The position numbers were made by a program, and so were the translations under genes. From assembly GCA_038373865.1 (NCBI GenBank), contig JAXGGA010002984.1:1-64000 (forward strand): a stretch of 64,000 nt of DNA. The letters run 5' to 3'. The notes under the pieces are model-generated. The model was not told the origin of the DNA, ran no database searches, and was given only the letters and a program-made list of their open reading frames with translations. This stretch comes from Uloborus plumipes. Its lineage: Eukaryota; Arthropoda; Arachnida; Araneae; Uloboridae. Numbering within the stretch: position 1 is the first letter of the stretch; each line of letters starts with the position of its first letter. This document shows, piece by piece, positions 32,525-42,859 of this stretch.

Positions 32525-33405
32525 TTATGGGCGTTTCTCTGTAAACTCGTCATTTTTCACACGAAATCTGTCCGGGCACAGTTTTTTGAAATGTTCGTAT
32601 AATTATAATTCTATTTCTCAGAAAATGAATCTATTACTTTGGTTTGAAAGAGGGCCAATTGAAGTTTGTGTTTTTCCGATAAATCATGATAGGGGGTTAC
32701 TCCCCTGCCTAGTATAACTAGGCAGGGGACTGTGCTAGGTAGCTGTATTTTTGCCCTTTGTAGCGTAATATCTGCAAAACTATTGGAACATAATTAGTTT
32801 CAAGACTACCTATAAATTTAGGCAGAAATCGTGGATATAATAACTAATATGTTTCATATTTAAACTAATTGCCATTAATAAAATCACTTCCCAGAGGACT
32901 ATTTTCGCAACGATCACGATGCATACTTTCAGCACAAATGTGGCTCTCGAACTAAACAAAGTGGCGTTTCAAGACCGTTCACGGCGATTTCGTCAAATTC
33001 ACACTGATTACTTTAAACTTCATGCCAAAAAGAATTTGTAAAAGTTAGAGATTTTTCGTATTACAGGGGACTGTTTAAAAAAACTTCGGACAGAATTTAC
33101 ATGACAATTTTAAGTTTTAGAAATACGTAATTATACCTTATTTCATAAGAAAAATATAGCTTCATTATTCTTTCTTTAAGTATTAATTGCCAAATTTATG
33201 TAGTGTTAATAGGTTTTTTGAAATACTATCTGTAACAGTTAGACTATGAGATTGAGACAGCCAGGGGACTGTGTTTTTGGCGCTTAGATAATTTCTAGAA
33301 AAAGAAACTAAATTGTTTTCACTCCAAATACAATTGGGCCACAAAGTATTAATGTTTTACTTTTATTAAGAGCAATAATTACTTTATTACTTAATTATTT
33401 TTAAA
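32525..33405 (-). repeat. Right long inverted repeat arm
   Basis: Inverted counterpart of 29,265-30,155. It contains a cleaner palindrome at about 32,702-32,730 (CCCCTGCCTAGT and ACTAGGCAGGGG). Just beyond its outer end, at 33,413-33,455, CCGGACA and TTTACAGAGAATCGCCCATA reappear in the same orientation as in the inner end of the left arm. Confidence 0.8.
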
Positions 33406-33460
33406 ATGCTCAGTCCGGACAGCCAATTACCATTTTACAGAGAATCGCCCATATAGTAAT

Positions 33461-34219
33461 TAAAAAAAAAAACATTTGTCAAGTGCCAAAAATTTTGCAG
33501 AACCTAACAAATAAGAATTATTGCAAATAATTTATATTTATGTTCAATGACATTAAAGTGTACTTAAAAATACATTAATTTTTCTTGGGCTTTTGCCGGC
33601 TCAACTGCCTGACACCTTGAGTTTCATCCAAAGCTTCAGTAATCGGGGGTTTTTTTGTTCACCCAGGTACCAGCCCCTTTCCTGATTTTGCCTTAAGAAT
33701 CAGTAACAAATAAAAGTAGTAACCTATTTTGGGGCGACAAAGAAACTCTTTCAGAATAAAAAGATGCACAATTATGTACAATTGAACTCATGTACAATTT
33801 GAAAAGTAAAAACAAAAAAAACCATGAAATGCTGATCTTGAATATTACGTAATTTTAGACATTTACATATTTACAGAAGTACTTAAAAATTTCTATACAA
33901 TTACTCACATATTTTTCATACTATTTACAAAGAACCTCTTTTTCAGTGTAAAAAGATGCACAAAAGTAAACTGCATATAACTTGTAAATAATTTGAAAAT
34001 TATTATAAAATGAAAATTATTTAAAAAAAACATGAAATGACCTTGAATTTTATATTATTTTAAATATTTACATATTTACAGAAGTATTTACAAATTTTAT
34101 ACACAGTTATTTAGGTATGGTACATTCGCCAATTTACATATTTTACAAGAGATATTTACAATTTTTATGTACAGCTATTCACATATTTTGCACTACTCAT
34201 TCTAGCAATGAAGGGACAA
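33461..34219. other. AT-rich non-coding stretch
   Basis: No gene. A loose duplication is visible: ACATATTTACAGAAGTA and a CATGAAATG context occur near 33,820-33,880 and again near 34,030-34,090. Confidence 0.4.
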
Positions 34220-34780
34220 CTTTTTCACGAAACTTTTTGCTTCTTAGCAGCCGATGCTGACCCAAAAAATAGTTTGCTCAGCTTTTTTTTGTACAAGGCA
34301 GTTCTTTATACCTGCGCATCGTATGCATAAATACCGCAGTATTAACTTGTCCGTGAGGTTGCAGCAGCTTGGGATTGTATCTTCGCTGGGAAGAGTTTTG
34401 CACATATCTTTAATGTCTAGTAAAAGTTGTCCTTGCAGAGATATTTTTCCCCGCAGCAAGGAATTTCGCATAACTTGTAACTTTACTTCAGCTTGCTGCA
34501 AATACTAAAAACTAAAGTGGATGCTTCTTTCGGTCCTCCCATGTTGCAGCGATCCTGTAGGACTTTAACGTCTTTAGGAATAATATCTCGTCCTTTGACA
34601 GCAGTAAGTACGCCAACACAAGTGATGCTCAATTTACCTTTTAAAAGGCAATTCACTGCTGCCCCAGCAATGAAAAAGATGTCATTTTTATCAATAATTG
34701 ACAATGTTGATGGGAGATTTTCGATTTCTTCAATATTGCAATTGAAACTTGTGTTGGTGTCTGCAAAATCCATGTCCAAT
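34220..34780 (-). pseudogene. Decayed transposase-like C-terminal fragment
   Basis: Minus-strand frames at 34,779-34,483 (IIDKNDIFFIAGAAVNCLLK, ITCVGVLTAVKG) and, after a shift, 34,501-34,244 (LLLDIKDMCKTLPSEDTIPS, LTDKLILRYLCIR) form a continuous but broken protein. The 'FIAG--V---L----C' start recalls the same C-terminal transposase pattern as at 28,753-29,235, but the resemblance is loose. I would not name a family. Confidence 0.3.
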
Positions 34781-34968
34781 ACATGGTGGTCACTGTCTGG
34801 AGTAATTAGGGTATTTTAGATCAGTGATAAACTGCGAAACGCATATCATCTTCATGACCCTTAACAAATAATTAAATAAAAATTTTAAAACAAAATTGTT
34901 TCACACAAAAAACTTTAAAAAATGCATGAAAATTGCTGCAAATTGCACACATATATAAGAGACAAAAG

Positions 34969-35415
34969 TCAGGTCGCACATTTGGCTCCTTTGCTACTTC
35001 TCACGAACTTAGATCTAAATCCTTGAACCACAAAATGTGTTTCGTCAGAAAATAGAACCTTTTCCCAGTCCTTCTCAGTCCATGTTTTGTACTTTCGTGC
35101 CCATTCCACCCTTTTTTTCTTCATACAAGGCGTGAGAAGTTGTTTTTTTTTTTTATAAGATCGACGTAATTTCCGTCCGCGTTCTAACACCCTGTATCGC
35201 ACTGGTGAAGGTGCAATATCTACGCCAGATGCTGCCATGGACTTGGACAGATCAGAACTAGTTATTCGAGGGTTGACAACACTCATTCGCTGTAAAGTTT
35301 TGTTGTCACGAGCCGAAATTAATCTTCGCGGTTTCCAATTCGGTTGGTTCCAGAATCTCCTGTAGCCTGAAAATGCTGCCATATCCTGCCGACACTTGCT
35401 GTACTCACTCCACAT
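34969..35415 (-). pseudogene. Tc1-like transposase, N-terminal two-thirds
   Basis: The frame reads WKPRRLISARDNKTLQRMSV (DNA-binding region), VNPRITSSDLSKSM, KKKRVEWARKYKTWTEKDW and the first catalytic motif LFSDETHF, then ends shortly after SKFVRSSKG. The second and third catalytic residues are missing, so it is truncated at its 3' end near 34,969. It is distinct from the Tc1 element at 25.3 kb. Confidence 0.85.
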
Positions 35416-35549
35416 ATTTTTCCTCCTTCTACTAACTTTTTACAAGTGTGTTATTTAATTGCAATGCCTTTAGCACGTGCTTCTACGCTGATATCCATGA
35501 CGCTAATTTCTCCCGCAACAAGCGAGCAACTAACACTGCCCGAATCTAA

Positions 35550-35929
35550 CTACTTGGCGAAAGAATTTATATGCCTGCGAATTACCAGTTGCGTACAAAC
35601 CGCTTTACTTCGAATCCGGTACTTTAGATCGATCCACTTATTTTTGACTTGTTCAGATGATCGGTGGACTCCCATCGCTGGAGAGGACACTACCTCCGCT
35701 ACTGACGCCCTAGCCTTTTTTATGGTCTTCAGGTGTTTCACAATCCGATCCAAATTCGCCTGTTGCCAAAAACTTTTTCCGTCAGACACGAAATTAATGC
35801 TTCCAACTCAGCTGTGCTAAAATTTGGAGCCCTTGGCACCTCAAAGGTCCGGATTGAAGACATGATGGTTCGAAAAGTGAAGACAACAAAGAACTTTCGA
35901 ATCGAGAAAACGCGAGACGAAGTAAACAA
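35550..35929 (-). pseudogene. Myb/SANT-like DNA-binding protein, frameshifted
   Basis: One frame gives FEVPRAPNFSTAELEALISC. An overlapping frame gives DRIVKHLKTIKKARASVAEV, then HRSSEQVKNKWIDLKYRIRS. Together they form a Myb/SANT-like domain as found in the accessory protein of PIF/Harbinger transposons and in NAIF1-like regulators. One frameshift lies near 35,740-35,790. It lies just downstream, on the same strand, of a Harbinger nuclease relic (36,380-37,029), so both may come from one element. Confidence 0.65.
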
Positions 35930-36291
35930 GATTGTTTACTCCGTTAAGGTTACAGTTACTTCGCTCTCATTGGCTGCGAGTTGTTTTTATCGGTTAGGAC
36001 TTCCGAGCAGTCGAGAGCTGACGTCACGATTTGCAAATCTACGATCTTGTTACACATGCATTAGGTACGAAGCTTAGGTACGAATCGCAGCTCACTCGCA
36101 ACTCGCAAATATTTGCGGTTTGCAAGTTGTGATGGGTGTTCACTTGCATTCGGGTGTATGTCACAAGGAATGCTTTGATAAATTGCGAAAAAATTATGAG
36201 TAGCAAAAACAGACAGTTCGAAATGTGGAGATTCATGGTCACTCAAAATCGCGAGGGTAGCTTCGTATAATTTAAATATTATTAGATCATA

Positions 36292-37029
36292 ACAACTATA
36301 TTAAGATTCAATTTAAAACACTGTTAGAAAATAAGGTAACATATGTATATACAGAATGAAACAAATAAAAATGATTCTAAAACCTATTTACATTTTACAT
36401 GGAGAGAAACTTGGCAGTTGCTTCCCGAATGCCTTGGGATTGTGCGTTCGTTTCTCCCTCTGTTGTTGATTCAGTGGAGTGTTTTCCTTGGGGTTATCTA
36501 GGTTATGTCCACAGTGTCACTGTTTGCCTCGCAGATGTTGTTCAAAATGCAGCGTACTTGAATGACTATCGTAGTATTTTTAATGGAAAAATCCATCTTT
36601 TGCAAGCAATGAAACCGTGCTTTCATTCTCCCAAACGCATTTTCAAAACTCTTGCACCAGATAACACTGAATTGTAGTGCTTCTGGTACTCTGGCATCCG
36701 TTTGGACTCAAAATAGAACTTCTAAAGAAAGGGCAGCAATGGAAACCCTAATATTTATGTACTGAAACTGATATTTGGCATCCACTACTGCCTAAGGACA
36801 CTATAGAAGCCTTTATAATTGAAATAACAGGTGGCCTTCTGTTAGGGCGGTTTTTTTTCAATGTGGGAACCGTCAACGGCACAATGGCTCCACAGCATTG
36901 AGGAAACCCCAATTCACTCACAAACAGCTCAACAACGGTGGACATCTCCTCCTTAGTGGATGGAAATTTTATAACTTCTGCCAGGTAATTTTTCATGAAA
37001 AAGTTACAGAATTCCAGAACACAGAATTT
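36292..37029 (-). pseudogene. PIF/Harbinger nuclease, copy 1
   Basis: The minus strand has NYLAEVIKFPSTKEEMSTVV, FPQCCGAIVPLTVP (the region of the first catalytic Asp, degraded) and, further down in broken frames, motifs of the C-terminal NAFGRMKARF and HNIC type. The 3' flank (36,292-36,420) is nearly identical to 43,810-43,930, the flank of copy 2. The upstream side stops at about 37,029, where the tandem DNA polymerase array begins. Multiple stops make it a pseudogene. Confidence 0.7.
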
Positions 37030-37204
37030 AAAAATTTTTTCCCAGGTGCGGGTAAATGATGTGTACCTCTGTACCAAGTTTTTGAAAAATCGGCGGAAAG
37101 GAAAAAGTTAGAAAAAATAAAAACTGTCCGAGAAGCGCTCTGTTGTCAGAGGAGAGGCCCCGTAGCTTGCACGTGGGAAAGACTAATTAGTTAATTAGAT
37201 GGGT

Positions 37205-37369
37205 AGTCCGGTCCCCTGGTAGGAAACGAAAAGATAAATCTTCTCACATGCGTCTAGAAGGGCTAGAGCGTCCAGATTCCACCCGTATCCAGGGTTGTTC
37301 CGTGCCATTTCCTGTAACTGCTGTCTCCGCACCTCCCTCAGGTCGACTCCCTCCAAGGGATCAGGCTGC
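37205..37369 (-). other. Open exon-like segment in the array unit
   Basis: After a TGTGTAG acceptor-like site the minus strand stays open for over 50 codons (QPDPLEGVDLREVRRQQLQE, then NPGYGWNLDALALLDAC) to a stop. It recurs in the other units near 39,692 and 42,174. No family is recognised. It may be a later exon of the polymerase relic or of another gene in the same element. Confidence 0.3.
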
Positions 37370-37419
37370 TACACATTGGAAAAAACAAGAATTGTTTTTC
37401 AAACAACAGAAAATATCTA

Positions 37420-37497
37420 GCCCCGAACACACCACACCGCAAGCCCCCCCCCCCCCACCACGGCAAGGTAAACGGAGAACGGGGGTGGGGGGGGGGG
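37420..37497 (-). repeat. Solo LINE 5' UTR scrap inside the polymerase relic (unit 1)
   Basis: On the minus strand: a C-run, CTCCGTTTACCTTGCCGTGG, a G-run, CTTGCGGTGTGGTGTGTTCG, stopping abruptly at GGGGC. It interrupts the polymerase frame after a NSFWGG motif. The same scrap is at 39,905-39,982 and 42,390-42,468 in the other units, so it was inserted before the array expanded. Confidence 0.85.
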
Positions 37498-37499
37498 TG

Positions 37500-38965
37500 T
37501 TTGAATGGAAAAGAAAATAAGTGAATTACCTCCCCAAAAGCTATTCAATGCCTATTTGGCCACTTGCCGTCTTCCGGGGTTACTTTCGATCTGCTGAGGG
37601 TTTAGGGAAATACCTTCCTTTTCCCTATATTCTCTGATACACTCATCCTTTTCCTCTGCCGTTCGGCACTCTTTTGGCCATCCACTGCTCTCCTGTTTCA
37701 ATTTTAGGAACACATCGATATACGACCTATAAAGCTGATCGCATTTTTCTTCTAAATGGTACATTCCATATACATATAAAAAGAAAAGGGGATGAAACAC
37801 ATGAACAATATTCAAACAAAAGTGCAATTTAAAAAAAAGTTAACAGAAACTAGTGCTTGGTGTATAATTAAAACCTACTTGAGTAACTTTGTACCCCATT
37901 TTCTCTGCCAGTTTCACCTCTTCGGTCACTCATGTACCGATGAGAGCACGCTCCTCATCACTATGCTGACATGTTGTTTTCTGGGTTTCAGTTGCACAGG
38001 TCCTGCAGTTTCCCATTGCATCGGTATGGTAACACTGGCAGGTAAAGTTCCCTTGGGGGAAGAACTTTGCAAAATATTAGGCCGAAATAATCATCGATTT
38101 TTTCAACCTGGCCCGTTATAATTGTAGGATGTCCTACGGGGTACATGCAATATTTGTTAACCTGTAAAAAGAAGTAAAAAAAAAGAATTGTTGCTGAAAA
38201 AATTAAACGTTAAATAAAATTCACTGCCTGAAAAAAAAAAAAAAATATACATACCCAAGGTAATTACAGCAATGTAAAATCCACATATTTGGCATCTCCC
38301 TCGTAGCACAATTTAACAACGTTGGTTCTCCCCTCGAAGAATGCATCTCTGGGGTTCAGCCTGTCTTTCAACTCGTGCATGAACAAAAAATTTTTCAAAT
38401 CATCATCCTGCTTATCCTCTTTGAGGAAATCATGCTCCCACTTCTCTTCAACTACGTACCCCTGGGCTCGAAACTTGGAAGTAGTCTCCTTGGCCTTTTG
38501 TAGTAGACTCCCCATTGGATTGATCGAGTCCGAATCGAAACATCGGTCGCACCCGTGAAAGAAACATCCCTAAAGATAAAAAGATTGATACATTTTCTAC
38601 TTTTCAGTGTTTTTTTCCCTCTAACGAATAGAAAATAAACATTCTACTCACATGGTATCGAAAAATTGTTTTTGTTTCCGCACAAAAACCATCGACATAA
38701 ACCCCAGCAATTTTTCGTCCTCCAGCAGAGTACGATATACAGCCATGCAAGCTGACGCAATGGTGATGTATCTGAAAAAAAAAAAAAAAAAAAAAAAATA
38801 CAGAAAAGCAAAGTTCTAAAATGAGAACATATTAAGAGGGAAAAAACACCCCTTAGTTTTAGAAGGTAGTTTTCCAGTTTTCTTTTGGTACCTAAATGGA
38901 TCCACTCCAGACGACTGAGTGAACTTTAATTTGATATTAATGCATTGTCTGAATGTTTCACAAAT
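37500..38965 (-). pseudogene. Family B DNA polymerase relic (viral/Polinton type), unit 1
   Basis: Minus-strand exons match the protein-primed, organellar/viral class of family B polymerases found in Polintons/Mavericks and related DNA viruses. Pieces: about 38,965-38,890; 38,771-38,652; 38,569-38,255 (a NPRDAFFEGRTN-type motif and the start of an SLYP-type motif); 38,161-37,875 (with a CRTCATE cysteine cluster); and 37,751-37,500. Borders are GT/AG and the frame is kept across them, for example TTGG|GTATGT to TTTACAG|GTTAAC. Breaks: a 4-base insertion in the SLYP-type motif near 38,268, an in-frame TAA after KKSMIISA, an in-frame TAG near 37,549-37,551, and the LINE scrap. The C-terminal catalytic half is absent. 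Confidence 0.8.
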
Positions 38966-39904
38966 TTTTGTGGTTCACCTGGAGTTACGTATACACTTAA
39001 ATTATAATTGTGGAGTAGATAGCGTTAAGTATGACTTTTTTAAAAATCAAAAACCTGCTTCAGTGAGTTCTGTGGTCCTTTATGGCGGACCAGTTTAAAA
39101 GGCGTTCTTTTGGAACTTAAAAATGTTTTTAGATGATTTTAATTAATGGAAAAACATAATATGAGGTAAAAACGAGCAGGAATAAGTCAAAATAGGAGGA
39201 CCGAGGCCCGGGAAGTTACTCTAATGAGTCAAAATCTGCCCAAGCTGGGTGACCCAAGATGGCCGACCAACGCAATTTCCTCACTTAGAGCAGGTTTTTA
39301 ATTAATTACAGTACTTAAAAATTATTTTAATTGGATATAAATTTTTATGGTGTTGTATCTTGCCATTATATATAACATATCAAAACAGTAAAGGAATTGG
39401 CCGGTTAGAAATTTTTTTAAAAATCAATGAAAAATTCCAAACTTCCGGTAAACAAACCGTAAACGTTGAAGTCCTAAATTAATTAATGAAAAACCTTAGA
39501 GTGGGTCTTTTGCTTTAAAAATTTTTTCCCAGGTGCGGATAAATGATGTGTACCTCTGTACCAAGTTTTTGAAAAATCGGCGGAAAGGAAAAAGTTAGAA
39601 AAAATAAAAACTGTCCGAGAAGCGCTCTGTTGTCAGAGGAGAGGCCCCGTAGCTTGCACGTGGGAAAGACTAATTAGTTAATTAGATGGGTAGTCCGGTC
39701 CCCTGGTAGGAAACGAAAAGATAAATCTTCTCACATGCGTCTAGAAGGGCTAGAGCGTCCAGATTCCACCCGTATCCAGGGTTGTTCCGTGCCATTTCCT
39801 GTAACTGCTGTCTCCGCACCTCCCTCAGGTCGACTCCCTCCAAGGGATCAGGCTGCTATACATTGGAAAAAACAAGAATTGTTTTTCAAACAACAGAAAA
39901 TATC

Positions 39905-39982
39905 TAGCCCCGAACACACCACACCGCAAGCCCCCCCCCCCCCACCACGGCAAGGTAAACGGACCGGGGGGGTGGGGGGGGG
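39905..39982 (-). repeat. Solo LINE 5' UTR scrap (unit 2)
   Basis: Same scrap and junctions as at 37,420-37,497, with small changes in the G- and C-runs. Confidence 0.85.
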
Positions 39983-39984
39983 TG

Positions 39985-41450
39985 TTTGAATGGAAAAGAA
40001 AATAAGTGAATTACCTCCCCAAAAGCTATTCAATGCCTATTTGGCCATTTGCCGTCTTCCGGGGTTACTTTCGATCTGCTGAGGGTTTAGGAAAATACCT
40101 TCCTTTTCCCTATATTCTCTGATACACTCATCCTTTTCCTCTGCCGTTCGGCACTCTTTTGGCCATCCACTGCTCTCCTGTTTCAATTTTAGGAACACAT
40201 CGATATACGACCTATAAAGCTGATCGCTTTTTTCTTCGAAATGGTACATTTCATATACATATAAAAAGAAAAGGGGATGAAACACATGAACAATATTCAA
40301 ACAAAAGTGCAATTAAAAAAAAACTTAACAGAAACTAGTGCTTGGTGTATAATCAAAACCTACTTGAGTAACTTTGTACCCCATTTTCTCTGCCAGTTTC
40401 ACCTCTTCGGTCACTCATGTACCGATGAGAGCACGCTCCTCATCACTATGCTGACATGTTGTTTTCTGGGTTTCAGTTGCACAGGTCCTGCAGTTTCCCA
40501 TTGCATCGGTATGGTAACACTGGCAGGTAAAGTTCCCTTGGGGGAAGAACTTTGCAAAATATTAGGCCGAAATAATCATCGATTTTTTCAACCTGGCCCG
40601 TTATAATTGTAGGATGTCCTACGGGGTACATGCAATATTTGTTAACCTGTAAAAAGAAGTAAAAAAAAAGAATTGTTGCTGAAAAAATTAAACGTTAAAT
40701 AAAATTCACTGCCTGAAAAAAAAAAAAAAAATACATACCCAAGGTAATTACAGCGATGTAAAATCCACATATTTGGCATCTCCCTCGTAGCACAATTTAA
40801 CAACGTTGGTTCTCCCCTCGAAGAATGCATCTCTGGGGTTCAGCCTGTCCTTCAACTCGTGCATGAACAAAAAATTTTTCAAATCATCATCCTGCTTATC
40901 CTCTTTGAGGAAATCATGCTCCCACTTCTCTTCAACTACGTACCCCTGGGCTCGAAACTTGGAAGTAGTCTCCTTGGCCTTTTGTAGTAGACTCCCCATT
41001 GGATTGATCGAGTCCGAATCGAAACATCGGTCGCACCCGTGAAAGAAACATCCCTAAAGATAAAAAGATTGATACATTTTCTACTTTTCAGTGTTTTTTT
41101 CCCTCTAACGAATAGAAAACAAACATTCTACTCACATGGTATCGAAAAATTGTTTTTGTTTCCGCACAAAAACCATCGACATAAACCCCAGCAATTTTTC
41201 GTCCTCCAGCAGAGTACGATATACAGCCATGCAAGCTGACGCAATGGTGATGTATCTGAAAAAAAAAAACGAAAAAAAAATACAGAAAAGCAAAGTTCTA
41301 AAATGAAAACATATTAAGAGGGAAAAAACACCCCTTAGTTTTAGAAGGTAGTTTTCCAGTTTTCTTTTGGTACATAAATGGATCCACTCCAGACGACTGA
41401 GTGAACTTTAATTTGATATTAATGCATTGTCTGAATGTTTCACAAATTTT
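39985..41450 (-). pseudogene. Family B DNA polymerase relic, unit 2
   Basis: Same exon arrangement, same insertion in the SLYP-type motif near 40,752 and same shared TAG as unit 1, so the damage predates the duplication. Minor differences such as a SLL versus LLL context show independent drift since then. It carries no function by itself. Confidence 0.8.
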
Positions 41451-42389
41451 TGTGGTTGACCTGGAGTGACGTATACACTTAACGCTATCTACTCCACAAT
41501 TATAATTTAAGTATGAATTTTTTAAAAATCAAAAACCTGCTTCAGTGAGTTCTGTGGTCCTTAATGGCGGACCAGTTTAAAAGGCGTTCTTTTGGAACTT
41601 AAAAATGTTTTTAGATGATTTTAATTAATGGAAAAACATAATATGAGGTAAAAACGAGCAGGAATAAGTCAAAATAGGAGGACCGAGGCCCGGGAAGTTA
41701 CTGTAATGAGTCAAAATCTGCCCAAGCTGGGTGACCCAAGATGGCCGACCAACGCAATTTCCTCACTTAGAGCAGGTTTTTAATTAATTACAGTACTTAA
41801 AAATTAATTTAATTGGATATAAATTTTTATGGTGTTGTATCTTGCCATAATATATAACTTATCAAAAAAGTAAAGGAATCGGCCGGTTAGAAATTTTTTT
41901 AAAAATCAATGAAAAATTCCAAACTTCCGGTAAACAAACCGTAAACGTTAAAGTCCTAAATTAATTAATGCAAAACCTTAGAGTGGGTCTTTTGCTTTAA
42001 AAATTTTTTCCCAGGTGCGGATAAATGATGTGTACCTCTGTACCAAGTTTTGGAAGAATTGGCGGAAAGGAAAAAGTTAGAAAAAATAAAAACTGTCCGA
42101 GAAGCGCTCTGTTGTCAGAGGTGAGGCCCCGTAGCTTGCACGTGGGAAAGACTAATTAGTTAATTAGATGGGTAGTCCGGTCCCCTGGTAGGAAACGAAA
42201 AGATAAATCTTCTCACATGCGTCTAGAAGGGCTAGAGCGTCCAGATTCCACCCGTATCCAGGGTTGTTCCGTGCCATTTCCTGTAACTGCTGTCTCCGCA
42301 CCTCCCTCAGGTCGACTCCCTCCAAGGGATCAGGCTGCTACACATTGGAAAAAACAAGAATTGTTTTTCAAACAACAGAAAATATCTAG

Positions 42390-42468
42390 CCCCGAACACA
42401 CCACACCGCAAGCCCCCCCCCCTCCACCACGGCATGGTAAACGGACCGGGGGGGTGGGGGGGGGGTGT
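42390..42468 (-). repeat. Solo LINE 5' UTR scrap (unit 3)
   Basis: Same scrap and junctions as in units 1 and 2, within a shorter C-run. Confidence 0.85.
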
Positions 42469-42474
42469 TTGAAT

Positions 42475-42740
42475 GGAAAAGAAAATAAGTGAATTACCTC
42501 CCCAAAAGCTATTCAATGCCTATTTGGCCATTTGCCGTCTTCCGGGGTTACTTTCGATCTGCTGAGGGTTTAGGGAAATACCTTCCTTTTCCCTATATTC
42601 TCTGCTACACTCATCCTTTTCCTCTGCCGTTCGGCACTCTTTTGGCCATCCACTGCTCTCCTGTTTCAATTTTAGGAACACATCGATATACGACCTATAA
42701 AGCTGATCGCATTTTTCTTCTAAATGGTACATTCCATATA
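42475..42740 (-). pseudogene. Family B DNA polymerase relic, unit 3 (last exon only)
   Basis: Retains the exon that in unit 1 spans 37,500-37,751 (ECRTAEEKDEC and LNPQQIESNPGRR motifs), with the shared TAG and LINE scrap. The rest is lost at the 42,859 breakpoint. Confidence 0.75.
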
Positions 42741-42859
42741 CATATAAAAAGAAAAGGGGATGAAATACATGAACAATATTCAAACAAAAGTGCAATTAAA
42801 AAAAAGTTAACAGAAACTAGTGCTTGGTGTATAATCAAAACCTACTTGAGTAACTTTGT

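Larger units (their letters stand above)
29265..33405. mobile_element. 4.1-kb element with long terminal inverted repeats, family unknown
   Basis: Bases about 29,265-30,155 and 32,525-33,405 are inverted copies of each other (about 890 bp, roughly 90% identical by eye; for example TTATCTAAGCGCCAAAAA and AGTCTAACTGTTACAGATAG in both). Each arm holds a palindrome (CCCCTGCCTAG and its complement) and several CAGTCCCCTG-like motifs. The 2.4-kb interior has a minus-strand coding relic at 31,442-32,116 and a CpG-rich block at 32,220-32,320. Long inverted ends occur in some DNA transposons and in linear single-stranded DNA viruses; I cannot tell which this was. No clear target duplication. Confidence 0.7.
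37030..39516. repeat. Tandem unit 1 of the 2.48-kb array
   Basis: Starts at TTTTTTCCCAGGTGCG and repeats at 39,517 and 41,999 with spacings of 2,487 and 2,482 bp. Contents: a short exon-like open segment, a LINE 5' UTR scrap, a family B DNA polymerase relic (minus strand) and about 500 bp without genes. Identity between units is very high by eye. Confidence 0.92.
39517..41998. repeat. Tandem unit 2 of the 2.48-kb array
   Basis: A second full copy, nearly identical to unit 1 apart from homopolymer lengths, scattered substitutions and a 24-bp inverted segment at 41,483-41,506. Confidence 0.92.
41999..42859. repeat. Tandem unit 3, truncated
   Basis: The third copy runs to CTACTTGAGTAACTTTGT, where it breaks and mariner sequence begins (42,860). 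It retains the LINE scrap (42,390-42,468) and only the last polymerase exon (about 42,740-42,475). Confidence 0.9.

Noticed and set aside
29265..33405. Calling the long-TIR element a specific virus or named transposon superfamily
   Set aside because: No protein motif supports a name; only the long inverted ends suggest it, which is not enough.
34220..34780. Naming this fragment as a P-element transposase
   Set aside because: The resemblance to the C-terminal pattern is weak and no second motif confirms it, so it is listed only as transposase-like.
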